Assembly (NCBI GenBank): GCA_964019415.1
Contig: OZ025879.1
Location: forward strand, 1-64,000
Direction: 5' to 3'
Source: Ianthella basta
Taxonomy: Eukaryota; Porifera; Demospongiae; Verongiida; Ianthellidae
Length of the DNA: 64,000 nucleotides
Below are positions 1 to 11,800 of the stretch, piece by piece (position 1 is the stretch's first letter; the number at the start of each line of letters is the position of its first letter). A program made the translations under genes and the position numbers. The notes under the pieces were generated by a model. It was not told the origin of the DNA. It made no database searches and saw only the letters and a list, made by a program, of their open reading frames with translations.

Positions 1-588
1 AGGAATACTCCTGCATGGCCAAGGCCCAACGAGCAAGCATACCCTCCATCTTCTGAGCAGACAACCATAGCAATGGGGCATGGTCAGTTAGCACGATGAA
101 GTGACGTCCCAATAAGTAGTGCCTGAATTGCTTGAGGGCATACACCACTGCCAGACACTCCCTCTGGATAACGCTGTAGTTGCGCTCCGAAGAGGACAGG
201 ACACGACTGGCATAGGCTATCACATGGCCATCCTGTTCCAAAACTGCACCAATTCCTATGGCACTAAAGTCAGGAAAAGCCAGAACAGGAGCCTTGGTGA
301 GCTCCACCTTCAATTGCTCAAATGCAGACTGGCAGGTACTGTCCCAATGGAAGACAACCCCCTTTGATGTAAGATGGTGTAGAGGGGCAGCGATGTCTGC
401 GAACCCCTGGATGTACCGACGGTAGTACGAGGCAAGTCCCAGAAAGCTGAGAAGGCCACTGACATCGGTGGGTGTGTTCCACTCCTTGACTGCAGCAATC
501 TTCTGTGGGTCCGGTGCCATCACTTCAGAGGAGAAAAGGTGGCCAAGGTATGCAACTTGGGACATACCAATGCAGCATTTCTTCCCTC
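1..588 (-). pseudogene. pol fragment: RT C-terminus and RNase H
   Basis: An uninterrupted frame from about 583 down to the window edge encodes the RT thumb/connection (YLGHLFSSE, then DPQKI and GLASYYRRYI) and RNase H. Between FPDFS and AIGIGAVL, near position 265, about ten residues are missing compared with family members. That is where the LxTDAS motif with the first catalytic aspartate of RNase H normally sits. The later ERNYS and TDHAPL motifs are present. The frame has no stop, so the copy may be young, or derived from a family already carrying the deletion. Confidence 0.85.
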
Positions 589-726
589 TAAAAGTGTGGG
601 CATCTTCTTCGCTTGCATAGCTCCGTCCCAATCATTGGCGGCGCTGCAAATTTCGAATCTCTTGAACCACTTCGTTGGGTCCCCCTCTGAGAATGCAGAC
701 GGCAGACTAACGTGCTTACTGGCCAT
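589..726 (-). pseudogene. gag 5' fragment of the gypsy element
   Basis: The frame starts MASKHVSLPSAF and continues through a W-F-x-R-F-E-I motif to KKMPTLLEG, the N-terminal part of a gypsy-type capsid protein. After LLEG the sequence jumps to pol in another frame, so only about 45 residues of gag survive. The ATG follows the primer-binding site directly. Confidence 0.65.
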
Positions 727-728
727 CT

Positions 729-739
729 CTCTGCTACCA
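729..739 (-). other. Primer-binding site, complementary to initiator Met tRNA 3' end
   Basis: The minus-strand sequence TGGTAGCAGAG is the exact complement of the last 11 bases of a typical eukaryotic initiator methionine tRNA ending in CCA. It lies one base inside the LTR, where Ty3/gypsy and Copia elements prime minus-strand DNA synthesis. The gag-like ATG (724-726) follows after only two bases. Confidence 0.75.
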
Positions 740-740
740 C

Positions 741-937
741 TGTAGACGCGCGACTCGACAACCACCAGAGACTCAGATCAATTATTACACAAGGACCACA
801 TGAGCGTACAGTACACGTGTATATATACATTGGTCCTAGAAGGTTCTAGATCTTGTCATTACATATTAACAATTAAGAGTTGCAACACAACATGTGAAAG
901 TCATGCAACAGTACACAAGGTAAGTCTGCTTGCTACA
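741..937 (-). repeat. 5' LTR of the gypsy element
   Basis: On the minus strand the LTR begins TGTAG and ends CTACA, a perfect 5-bp terminal inverted repeat of the usual TG...CA kind. It ends one base before the primer-binding site. A CCAAT box lies just upstream of a TATATATA stretch (about 819-829), a plausible core promoter. The satellite starts immediately outside. Boundaries rest on the terminal repeat and the primer site; a second LTR is not in the window for comparison. Confidence 0.75.
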
Positions 938-2284
938 CTACCTTGTCATATGTTGCCAAATCTTCCCTAATCTTGCCAAATCTTACCTTGTCATATCTTG
1001 ACAAATCTTGACTAATATTACCTTGTCATATCTTGCCACATCTTGCTAAAACTTACCTTGTCATATCTTACCAAATCTTACTTAATCTTACCTTCTCATA
1101 TCTTGCCAAATCTTGCCTAATCTTACCTTGTCATATCTTGCCTAATCTTGCCAAATTCTACCTTGTCATATCTTGCCAAATCTTGCCAAATCTTATCTTG
1201 TCATATCTTGCCAAATCTTACCAAATCTTGCCAAATCTTACCTTCTCATATCTTGCCAAATCTTGCCAAATCTTACCTTGTCATATATCGCCAAATCTTG
1301 CTAAATCTTGCCAAATCTTATCTTGTCATATCTCGCCAAATCTTGCCAAATCTTGCCTAATCTTACCTTGTCATATCTTGCTAAATCTTGCCAAATCTTA
1401 CTTTTTCATATCTTGCCAAATCTTGCCAAATCTTACCTCTTGCCAAATCTTGCCAAATCTTACCTTGTCATATCTTGCCAAATCTTGCCTAATCTTACCT
1501 CTTGCCAAATCTTGCCAAATCTTACCTTGTCATATCTTGCCAAATCTTGCCTAATCTTACTTTTTCATATCTTGCCAAATCTTGCATAATCTTACATTGT
1601 CATATCTTGCCAAATCTTGCCAAATCTTACCTTGTCAGATCTCGCCTAATTTTGCCTAATCTTGCCAAATCTTACCTTGTCATATCTTGCCAAATCTTGA
1701 CTAATCTTACCTTGTCATATCTTGCCAAATCTTGCCGAATCTTACCTTGTCATATCTTGCAAAATCTTAACTTGTCATATATTACCAAATCTTGCTTAAT
1801 CTTACCTTGTCATATCTTGCTAAATCTTGCTTAAACTTAACTTGTCATATCTTGCCTAATCTTGCCAAATCTTACCTTGTCATATCTTGCCTAATCTTGC
1901 CAAATCTTACCTTGTCATATCTTGCGAAATATTGCCAAATCTTATCTTGTCATATCTTGCCAAATCTTGCCTAATCTTACCTTGTCATATCTTGCTTAAT
2001 CTTGCCAAATCTTAACTTGTCATATCTCGCCAAATCTTGCCAAAACTTACCTTGTCATATGTTGCAAAATCTTGCCTAATCTTACTTTTTCATATCTAGC
2101 CAAATCTTGCTTAATCTTACCATGTCATATCTTGCCAAATCTTACCTTCAGTTGGCATATCTTGCCAAATCTTGCTTAATCTTACTTTTCATATCTTGCC
2201 AAATCTTGCTTAATCTTACCTTGTCATATCTTGCCAAATCTTACCAAATTTAACTTCTCATATCTCGCCAAATCTTGACTAATC

Positions 2285-3374
2285 TTGCCATATCTTACCT
2301 TGTCATATCTTGCCAAATCTTGACTAATCTTACCTTGCCATATCTTGCCAAATCTTGCCAAATCTTACCTTGTCATATCTTGCCAAATCCAACAAAGTCT
2401 TACCTTGTCATATCTTGCTTAATCTTGCTTAATCTTGCCAAATCTTACTTTGTCATATCTTGACAAATCTTGACTAATCTTACCTTGTCATATCTTACCA
2501 AATATTGCCGAATCCTACCTTGTCATATGTTGCCAAATCTTTCCAATTCTTACCTTGTCATATCTTACCAAATCTTGCTTAATCTTACCTTGTCATATCG
2601 TGCCAAATCTTGCCAAATCTTATCTTGTCATATTATGCCAAATCTTGCTAAATATTACCTTATCATATCTTGCCAAATTTTGCCAAATCTTACCTTGTCA
2701 TATCTTGCCAAATCTTGCCTAATTTTACCTTGTCATAACTTGCCTAATCTTGCCAAAACTTACCTTGTCATATCTTGCCAAATCTTGCCGAATCTTACCT
2801 TGTCATATCTTGCCAAATCTTGCCAAATCTTGCCATATCTTACCTTGTCATATCTTGCCAAATCTTGACTAATCTTACCTTGCCATATCTTGCCAAATCT
2901 TGCCAAATCTTACCTTGTCATATCTTGCCAAATCCAACAAAGTCTTACCTTGTCATATCTTGCCAAATCTTGCTTAATCTTGCCAAATCTTACTTTGTCA
3001 TATCTTGACAAATCTTGACTAATCTTACCTTGTCATATCTTACCAAATATTGCCGAATCCTACCTTGTCATATGTTGCCAAATCTTTCCAATTCTTACCT
3101 TGTCATATCTTACCAAATCTTGCTTAATCTTACCTTGTCATATCTTGCCAAATCTTGCCAAATCTTATATTGTCATACTATGCCAAATCTTGCTAAATAT
3201 TACCTTATCATATCTTGCCAAATTTTGCCAAATCTTACCTTCTCATATCTTGCCAAATCTTGCCTAATTTTACCTAGTCATAACTTGCCTAATCTTGCCA
3301 AAACTTACCTTGTCATATCTTGCCAAATCTTGCCGAATCTTACCTTGTCATATCTTGCCAAATCTTGCCAAATC
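2285..3374 (+). repeat. 545-bp tandem duplication inside array A
   Basis: Irregular variants, including AATATTGCCGAATCC, TATGTTGCC with TTTCCAATTC, and CCAAATCCAACAAAG, occur twice at a spacing of 545 bp (for example near 2,505 and 3,050). The copies abut at about 2,830. The spacing is not a multiple of 35, so this is a segment-scale event rather than unit slippage. Confidence 0.75.
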
Positions 3375-3957
3375 TTGCCAAATCTTACCTTGTCATATCT
3401 TGCCAAATCTTGCCTGATCTTACCTTGTCATATCTTGCCAAATCTTGCCAAGTCTTACCTTTAAGATGTCCTATCTTGGCAAATCTTGCCTATTCTTACT
3501 TTATCATATCTTGCAGAATCTTGCTTAATCTTACCTTGTCATATCTTGCCAAGTCTTGCTAAATCTTACCTTGTCATATCTCGCAAAAGCTTGCCAAATC
3601 TTACCTTGTCGTATCTTGCCAAATCTTGCCTTATCTTACTTTATCATATCTTGCCAAATCTTGCTTAATCTCACCTTCTCATATCGTGCCAAATCTTGCC
3701 AAACATTAACTTGTCATATCTTGCCATATCTTGTTTAATCTTACCTTGTCATATCTTGCCAAATCTTGCCAAGCCTTACCTTGTCATATCTTGCCAAATC
3801 TTGCCTAATCTTACTTTTTCATATCTTGCCAAATCTTGCTTAATCTTACCATATCATATCTTGCCAAATCTTGCCAAATCTTACCTTGTCATATCTTGCC
3901 AAATCGTACCTAATCTTACTTTTTCATATCTTGCCAAATCCTACCTTGTCATATCTT

Positions 3958-4302
3958 AATCCCTCCTGGCTCCCCTTGTTGAACAAGCCTCCTTCTCACT
4001 CTCCCCCTTGACTGACCCCAGGCCACCTCACCCTACCTCACCTCCCACCCCTATTCATTCTATTGCCTATCACCCCCTTTACTCCTAATCAGATGCACCC
4101 ATTACATCACCCCCCCCGCCAAACTTTTGACACTCAATGACACACACACCCTTATTTAATGTCGCGCTTTCCTAAGTTTATGTATTACAACTGATGAAGA
4201 TCTACGGATCAAAACGTCTTGTATCCCACTGAAGTCAGTACTGCGCTCGAAGCTCGTTAACTTCCCCCTGCAACGTGAACACGCAGTAATGAACCTCTAC
4301 AG
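3958..4302. mobile_element. Foreign 345-bp insertion in array A, possible retroelement remnant
   Basis: Unrelated to the satellite on both sides. It starts with a C-rich pyrimidine stretch (CCTCC, CACCTC, CCCCCC runs), has a short CA tract near 4,140, then a hammerhead-like motif (4,186-4,223), then ordinary sequence to about 4,302 where the satellite resumes. There is no open frame of note and no clear terminal repeat. CTGATGA followed by a short hairpin and AAACG upstream of TTGTAT recalls the ribozyme-bearing ends of Penelope-like elements, but the match is by memory of the pattern only. Confidence 0.45.
4186..4223 (+). ncRNA. Hammerhead-ribozyme-like motif, probably degenerate
   Basis: Order seen: TACAA, core CTGATGA (4191-4197), hairpin GATC-TACG-GATC (4199-4210), AAAAC (4211-4215), GTC (4216-4218), TTGTA (4219-4223). 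TACAA pairs with TTGTA as stem I, GATC with GATC as stem II, and AC with GU as a minimal stem III, with GTC as the expected cleavage triplet. This is the layout of minimal type I hammerheads in retroelements. Two departures: an extra A at 4198 next to stem II, and A at 4211 where the conserved core G12 (general base) should be. The present copy is therefore probably inactive. Confidence 0.45.
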
Positions 4303-7300
4303 TATCATATCTTGCCAAATCTTGCCAAATCTTACCTTGTCATATCTCGCCAAATCTTGCCTAATCTTGCCAAATCTTACCTGGTCATATCTTGCCAAAT
4401 CTTGCCAAATCTTACCTTGTCATATCTTGCCAAATCTTACCAAATCTTAACTTGTCATATCTCGCCAAATCTTGCCTAATCATGCCAAATCTTACCTTGT
4501 CATATCTTGCCAAATCTTGACTAATCTTACCTTGCCATATCTTGCCAAATCTTGCCAAATCTTACCTTGTCATATCTTGCCAAATCTTGCCAAATCTTAC
4601 CTTGTCATATCTTACCAAATCTTGCATAAACTTAACTTGTCATATCTTGCCAAATCTTACCTTATCATATCTTGCCAAATCCGACAAAGTCTTACCTTGT
4701 CATATCTCGCAAAATCTTGCCTAATCTTGCCAAATCTTACCTTGTCATATCTTGACAAATCTTGACTAATCTTACCTTTTCATATCTTGCCAAATATTGC
4801 CGAATCCTACCTTGTCATATGTTGCCAAATCTTGCCTAATCTTGCCAAATCTTACCTTGTCATATCTTGACAAATCTTGACTAATATTACCTTGTCATAT
4901 CTTGCCACATCTTGCTAAATCTTACCTTGTCATATTTTACCAAATCTTACTTAATCTTATCTTCTCATATCTTGCCAAATCTTGCCTAATCTTACCTTGT
5001 CATATCTTGCCTAATCTTGCCAAATTCTACCTTGTCATATCTTGCCAAATCTTGCCGAATCTTACTTTGTCATATGTTTCCAAATCTTGCCAAATCTTGC
5101 CAAATCTTACCTTCTCATATCTTGCCAAATCTTGCCAAATCTTACCTTGTCATATCTCACCAAATCTTGCCAAATCTTGCCAAATCTTATCTTGTCATAT
5201 CTCGCTAAATCTTGCCAAATCTTGCCTAATCTTACCTTGTCATATCTTGCCAAATCTTGCCAAATCTTACTTTTTCATATCTTGCCAAATCTTGCCATAT
5301 CTTACCTCTTGTCAAATCTTGCCAAATCTTACCTTGTCATATCTTGCCAAATCTTGCCTAATCTTACCTCTTGCAAAATCTTGCCTAATCTTACTTTTTC
5401 ATATCTTGCCAAATCTTGCATAATCTTACCTTGTCATATCTTGCCAAATCTTGCCAAATCTTACCTTGTCAGATCTCGCCAAATTTTGCCTAATCTTGCC
5501 AAATCTTACCTTGTCATATCTTGCCAAATCTTAACTAATCTTACCTTGTCATATCTTGCCAAATCTTGCCGAATCTTACCTTGTCATATCTTGCAAAATC
5601 TTAACTTGTCATATATTACCAAATCTTGCTTAATCTTACCTTGTCATATCTTGCCAAATCTTGCTTAAACTTAACTTGTCATATCTTGCCTGATCTTGCC
5701 AAATCTTACCTTGTCATATCTTGCCAAATATTGCCAAATCTTATCTTGTCATATCTTGCCAAATATTGCCTAATCTTACCTTGTCATATCTTGCTTAATC
5801 TTGCCAAATCTTAACTTGTCATATCTCGCTAAATCTTGCCAAAACTTACCTTATCATATGTTGCAAAATCTTGCCTAATCTTACTTTTTCATATCTAGCC
5901 AAATCTTGCTTAATCTTACCATGTCATATCTTGCCAAATCTTGCCAAATCTTACCTTCAGTTAGCATATCTTGCCAATTCTTGCTTAATCTTACTTTTCA
6001 TATCTTGCCAAATCTTGCTTAATCTTACCTTGTCATATCTTGCCAAATCTTACCAAATTTAACTTCTCATATCTCGCCAAATCTTGACTAATCTTGCCAT
6101 ATCTTACCTTGTCATATCTTGCCAAATCTTGACTAATCTTACCTTGCCATATCTTGCCAAATCTTGCCAAATCTTACCTTGTCATATCTTGCCAAATCCA
6201 ACAAAGTCTTACCTTGTCATATCTCACCAAATCTTGCTTAATCTTGCCAAATCTTACTTTGTCATATCTTGACAAATCTTGACTAATCTTACCTTGTCAT
6301 ATCTTACCAAATATTGCCGAATCCTACCTTGTCATATGTTGCCAAATCTTTCTAATTCTTACCTTGTCATATCTTACCAAATCTTGCTTAATCTTACCTT
6401 GTGATATCTTGCCAAATCTTGCCAAATCTTATCTTGTCATATTATGCCAATTCTTGCAAAATATTACCTTATCATATCTTGCCAAATTTTGCCAAATCTT
6501 ACCTTGTCATATCTTGCAAAATCTTGCCTAATTTTACCTAGTCATAACTTGCCTAATCTTGCCAAAACTTACCTTGTCATATCTTGCCAAATCTTGCCGA
6601 ATCTTACCTTGTCATATCTTGCCAAATCTTGCCGAATCTTACCTTGTCATATCTTGCCAAATCTTGCCAAATCTTGCCAAATCTTACCTTGTCATATCTT
6701 GCCAAATCTTGCCAAGTCTTACCTTTAAGATGTCCTATCTTGGCAAATCTTGCCTATTCTTACTTTATCATATCTTGCAGAATCTTGCTTAATCTTACCT
6801 TGTCATATCTTGCCAAGTCTTGCTAAATCTTACCTTGTCATATCTCGCAAAAGCTTGCCAAATCTTACCTTGTAATATCTTGCCAAATCTTGCCTAATCT
6901 TACTTTTTCATATCTTGCCAAATCTTGCTTAATCTCACCTTGTCATATTTTGCCAAATCTTGCCAAACATTAACTTGTCATATCTTGCCATATCTTGTTT
7001 AATCTTACCTTGTCATATCTTGCCAAATCTTGCCAAGCCTTACCTTGTCATATCTTGCCAAATCTTGCCTAATCTTACTTTTTCATATCTTGCCAAATCT
7101 TGCTTAATCTTACCATATCATATCTTGCCAAATCTTGCCAAATCTTACCTTGTCATATCTTGCCAAATCTTACCTAATCTTACTTTTTCATATCTTGCCA
7201 AATCCTACCTTGTCATATCTTGCCAAATCTTGCCAAATCTTACCTTGTCATATCTCGCCAAATCTTGCCTAATCTTGCCAAATCTTACCTTGTCATATCT

Positions 7301-10020
7301 TGCCAAATCTTGCTTAATCTTACCTTGTCATATCTTGCCAAATTTTGCCTAATCTTACCTTGTCATATCTTGCCAAATTTTGCCAAATCTTACCTTGTCA
7401 TATCTTACCAAATCTTGCTTATTCTTACCTTGTCATATCTTGCCACATCTTGCCTAAACTTACCTTGTCATAGCTTGCCTAATCTTGCCAAATCTTACCT
7501 TGTCATATCTTGCCAAATCTTACCAGATCATACCTTGTTGTATCTTGCCAAATCTTGCCTTATCTTACCTTGTCATATCTTGCCTAATCTTGCCAAATCT
7601 TACCTTGTCATATCTTGCCAAATCTTGCCGAATCTTACCTTACCATATCTTTCCAAATCTTGCCAAATCTTGCCTAATCTTACCTTATCATATCTTGCCT
7701 AATCTTGCCAAATCTTACCTTCATATCTTGCCAACTCATGCCTGATCTTACCTTGTCATAACTTGCCAAATCTTGCCAAGTCTTACCTTTAACTTATCAT
7801 ATCTTGCCAAATCTTGCCTAATCTTACTTTTTCATATCTTGCCAAATCTTGCCATATCTTACCTTGTCATATCTTGCCTACTCTTGCCAAATCTTACCTT
7901 CACATCTTACCAAATCTTGCCTAAACTTACCTTGTCATATCTTGCCTAATCTTGCTTAATCTTACCTTGTCATATCTTGCCAAATCTTACCAAATATTAC
8001 CTTGTCATATCTAGCCAAATCTTGCCTAATCTTACCTTGTCATATCTTGCCAAATCTTGCCTAATCTTACCTTGTCAAATCTTGCCAAATCTTGCCAAAT
8101 CTTACCTTGTCATATCTTGCCAAATCTTGCCAAATCTTACCATGTAATAACTTGCCAAATCTTGCCCAATCAGACTTTTTCATATCTTGCCATATCTTGC
8201 AATTGCTTAATCTTACCTTGTCATATCTTGCCAAATCTTGCCAAATCTTACCATGTCATATCTTGCCAAATCTTGCCAAATCTAACCTTGTCATATCTTA
8301 CCAAATCTTGCTTAATCTTACCTTGTCATATCTTGCTCAATCTTGCCAAATCTAATCTTGTCATATCTTGCCGAATCTTGCCAAATATTTCCTTGTCATA
8401 TCTTGCCAAATCTTGCCAACTCTTACCTTGGCATATCTTACCAAATCTTGCCTAATCTTACCTTGTCATATCTTGCTTAATCTTGCCAAATCTAACTTTC
8501 AATTTGTCATATCTTGCCAAATCTTGCCGAATCTTACCTTGTCATATCTTGCCAAATCTTGCCAAATCTTACCTTGTCATGTTTTGCCTAATCTTGCCAA
8601 ATCTTACCTTGTCATATCTTGCCAAATCTTGCTTGATCTTACCTTGTCATATCTTGCCAAATCTTGCCTGATCTTACCTTTTCATATCTTGCCAAATCTT
8701 GCCAAGCCTTACCTTAAAGTTGTCATATCTGGCCAAATCTTGCCTATTCTTACTTTTTCATATCTTGCCAAATCTTGACTAATCTTACCTTGTCATATCT
8801 TGCCAAATCTTGCCTAATCTTACCTTGTCGTATCTTGCCAAATCTTGCCAAATCCTACCTTATCATAGCTTGCCAAATCTTGCCAAATCTTACCTTGTCA
8901 TATCTCGCCAAATCTTGCCTAATCTTGCCAAATCTTACCTTGCCATATCTTGCCAAATCTTGCTTAATCTTACCTTGTCATATCTTGCCAAATTTTGCCT
9001 AATCTTACCTTGTCATATCTTGCCAAATTTTGCCAAATCTTACCTTGTCATATTTTACCAAATCTTGCTTATTTTTACCTTGTCATATCTTGCCACATCT
9101 TGCCTAAACTTACCTTGTCATAGCTTGCCTAATCTTTCCAAATCTTACCTTGCCATATCTTGCCAAATCTTGCCAGATCATACCTTGTTGTATCTTGCCA
9201 AATCTTGCCTTATCTTACCTTGTCATATCTTGCCTAGTCTTGCCAAATCTTACCTTGTCATATCTTGCCAAATCTTGCCGAATCTTACCTTACCATATCT
9301 TTACAAATCTTGCCAAATCTTGCCTAATCTTACCTTATCATATCTTGCCTAATCTTGCCAAATCTTACCTTCATATCTTGCCAAGTCATGCCTGATCTTA
9401 CCTTGTCATAACTTACAAAATCTTACCTTGTCATATCTTGCCAAATCTTGCCTGATCTTACCTTGTCATATCTTGCCAAATCTTGCCTGATCTTACCTTG
9501 TCATATCTTGCCAAATCTTGCCAAGCCTTACCTTAAAGTTGTCATATCTGGCCAAATCTTGCCTATTCTTACTTTTTCATATCTTGCCAAATCTTGACTA
9601 ATCTTACCTTGTCATATCTTGCCAAATCTTGCCTAATCTTACCTTATCGTATCTTGCCAAATCTTGCCAAATCTTACCATGTCATATTTTGCCTAATCTT
9701 GCCTAATCTTACTTTTTCATATCTTGCCAAATCTTGCTTAATCTTATCTTGTCATATCTTACCAAATCTTTCCAATTCTTACCTTGTCTTATCTTACCAA
9801 ATCTTGCTTATAATCTTACCTTCATATCTTGCCAAATCTTGCCAAATCTTATCTTGTCATATCTTGCCAAATCTTGCCAAATATTACCTTGTCATATCTT
9901 ACCGAATCTTGCCAAATCTTACCTTGTCATATCTTGCCAAATCTTGCATAATCTTACCTTGTCATATCTTGCCAAATCTTGCCAAGTCTTACCTTTAACT
10001 TATCATATCTTGCCAAATCT

Positions 10021-11800
10021 TGACAAATCTTACTTTTTCATATCTTGCCAAATCTTACTTAATCTTACCTTGTCATATCTTGCCAAATCTTGCCAAATCT
10101 TACTTTGTCATATCTCGCCAAATCTTGCTTAATCTTGCCAAATCTTAACTTCATATCTTACCAAATTTTGCCTAAACTTACCTTGTCATAGCTTGCCTAA
10201 TCTTGCTTAATCTTACCTTGTCATATCTTGCCAAATCTTACCAAATATTACCTTGTCATATCTTGCCAAATCTTGCCTAATCTTACCTTGTCATATCTTG
10301 CCAAATGTTGTCTGATCTTATCTTGTCATATCTTGCCAAATCTTGCCAAATCTTATCATGTAATATCTTGCCAAATCTTGCCTAATATTACTTTTTCATA
10401 TTTTGCCAAATCTTGCATAATCTTACCTTGTCATATCTTGCCAAATCTTGCCTAATCTTACCTTGTCATATCTTTCCAAATCTTGCTTAATCTTACCTTG
10501 TCATATCTTGCCAAATCTTGCCAAATCTTATCTTGTCATATCTTGCCAAAATCTTGCCAAATATTACCTTGTCATATCTTGCCAAATCTTGCCAAATCTT
10601 ACCTTGGCATATCTTACCAAATCTTGCCTAATCTTACCTTGTCATATCTTGCCAAATCTTGCCGAATCTTACCTTGTCATATCTTGCCAAATCTTCCCAA
10701 ATCTTACCTTGTCATATCTTGCCTAATCTTGTCAAATCTTACCTTGTCATATCTTGCCAAATCTTGCCTGATCTTACCTTATCATATCTTGCCAAATCTT
10801 GCCAAGCCTTACCTTTAAGTTGTCATATTTTGCCAAATCTTGCCAATTCTTACTTTTTCATATCTTGCCAAATCTTGACTAATCTTACCTTGTCATATCT
10901 TGCCAAATTTTGACAAATCTTACTTTTTCATATCTTGCCAAATCTTACTTAATCTTACCTTGTCATATCTTGCCAAATCTTGCCAAATCTTACTTTGTCA
11001 TATCTCGCCAAATCTTGCTTAATCTTGCCAAATCTTAACTTCATATCTTACCAAATTTTGCCTAAACTTACCTTGTCATAGCTTGCCTAATCTTGCTTAA
11101 TCTTACCTTGTCATATCTTGCCAAATCTTACCAAATATTACCTTGTCATATCTTGCCAAATCTTGCCTAATCTTACCTTGTCATATCTTGCCAAATGTTG
11201 TCTGATCTTATCTTGTCATATCTTGCCAAATCTTGCCAAATCTTATCATGTAATATCTTGCCAAATCTTGCCTAATATTACTTTTTCATATTTTGCCAAA
11301 TCTTGCATAATCTTACCTTGTCATATCTTGCCAAATCTTGCCTAATCTTACCTTGTCATATCTTTCCAAATCTTGCTTAATCTTACCTTGTCATATCTTG
11401 CCAAATCTTGCCAAATCTTATCTTGTCATATCTTGCCAAAATCTTGCCAAATATTACCTTGTCATATCTTGCCAAATCTTGCCAAATCTTACCTTGGCAT
11501 ATCTTACCAAATCTTGCCTAATCTTACCTTGTCATATCTTGCCAAATCTTGCCGAATCTTACCTTGTCATATCTTGCCAAATCTTCCCAAATCTTACCTT
11601 GTCATATCTTGCCTAATCTTGTCAAATCTTACCTTGTCATATCTTGCCAAATCTTGCCTGATCTTACCTTATCATATCTTGCCAAATCTTGCCAAGCCTT
11701 ACCTTTAAGTTGTCATATTTTGCCAAATCTTGCCAATTCTTACTTTTTCATATCTTGCCAAATCTTGACTAATCTTACCTTGTCATATCTTGCCAAATTT
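10021..11800 (+). repeat. 890-bp exact tandem duplication in array A
   Basis: Positions 10,021-10,910 and 10,911-11,800 read the same throughout by eye, including rare variants such as the AAAATCTTGCC one-base expansion (10,547 and 11,437) and TTAACTTCATATC. The first difference lies just outside each end (AAATCT against AAATTT before the copies). 890 is not a multiple of 35. Identity implies a recent event. Confidence 0.85.

Larger units (their letters stand above)
1..937 (-). mobile_element. Ty3/gypsy LTR retrotransposon, 5' part, internally deleted
   Basis: Read on the minus strand, the segment holds in order a 197-bp LTR, a tRNA primer-binding site, the first ~45 codons of a gag-like protein, and then, out of frame, the end of reverse transcriptase followed by RNase H, which runs off the left edge. 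The RT connection region (YLGHLFSSE, SFLGLASYYRRYI) and RNase H signatures (AYASRVLSSSERNYS, ECLAVVYALKQFRHYLLG, LTDHAPLLWL) are diagnostic of Ty3/gypsy pol. The rest of gag, protease and most of RT are missing between about 578 and 590, so this copy cannot act alone. It abuts the satellite directly at 938. The family is clear; whether a 3' LTR exists lies outside the window. Confidence 0.9.
1000..7200 (+). repeat. ~3.3-3.9 kb segmental duplication in array A
   Basis: Variant strings around 1,010-3,955 recur in the same order around 4,878-7,200. The offset is 3,869 bp at the start (GCCACATCTTGC at about 1,036 and 4,905), 3,809 bp by 2,275/6,084 and 3,264 bp by 3,696/6,960. The 545-bp drop is explained by the extra local duplication in the first copy. 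The insertion at 3,958-4,302 lies just after the first copy, and the second has no counterpart at the equivalent place. Confidence 0.7.
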
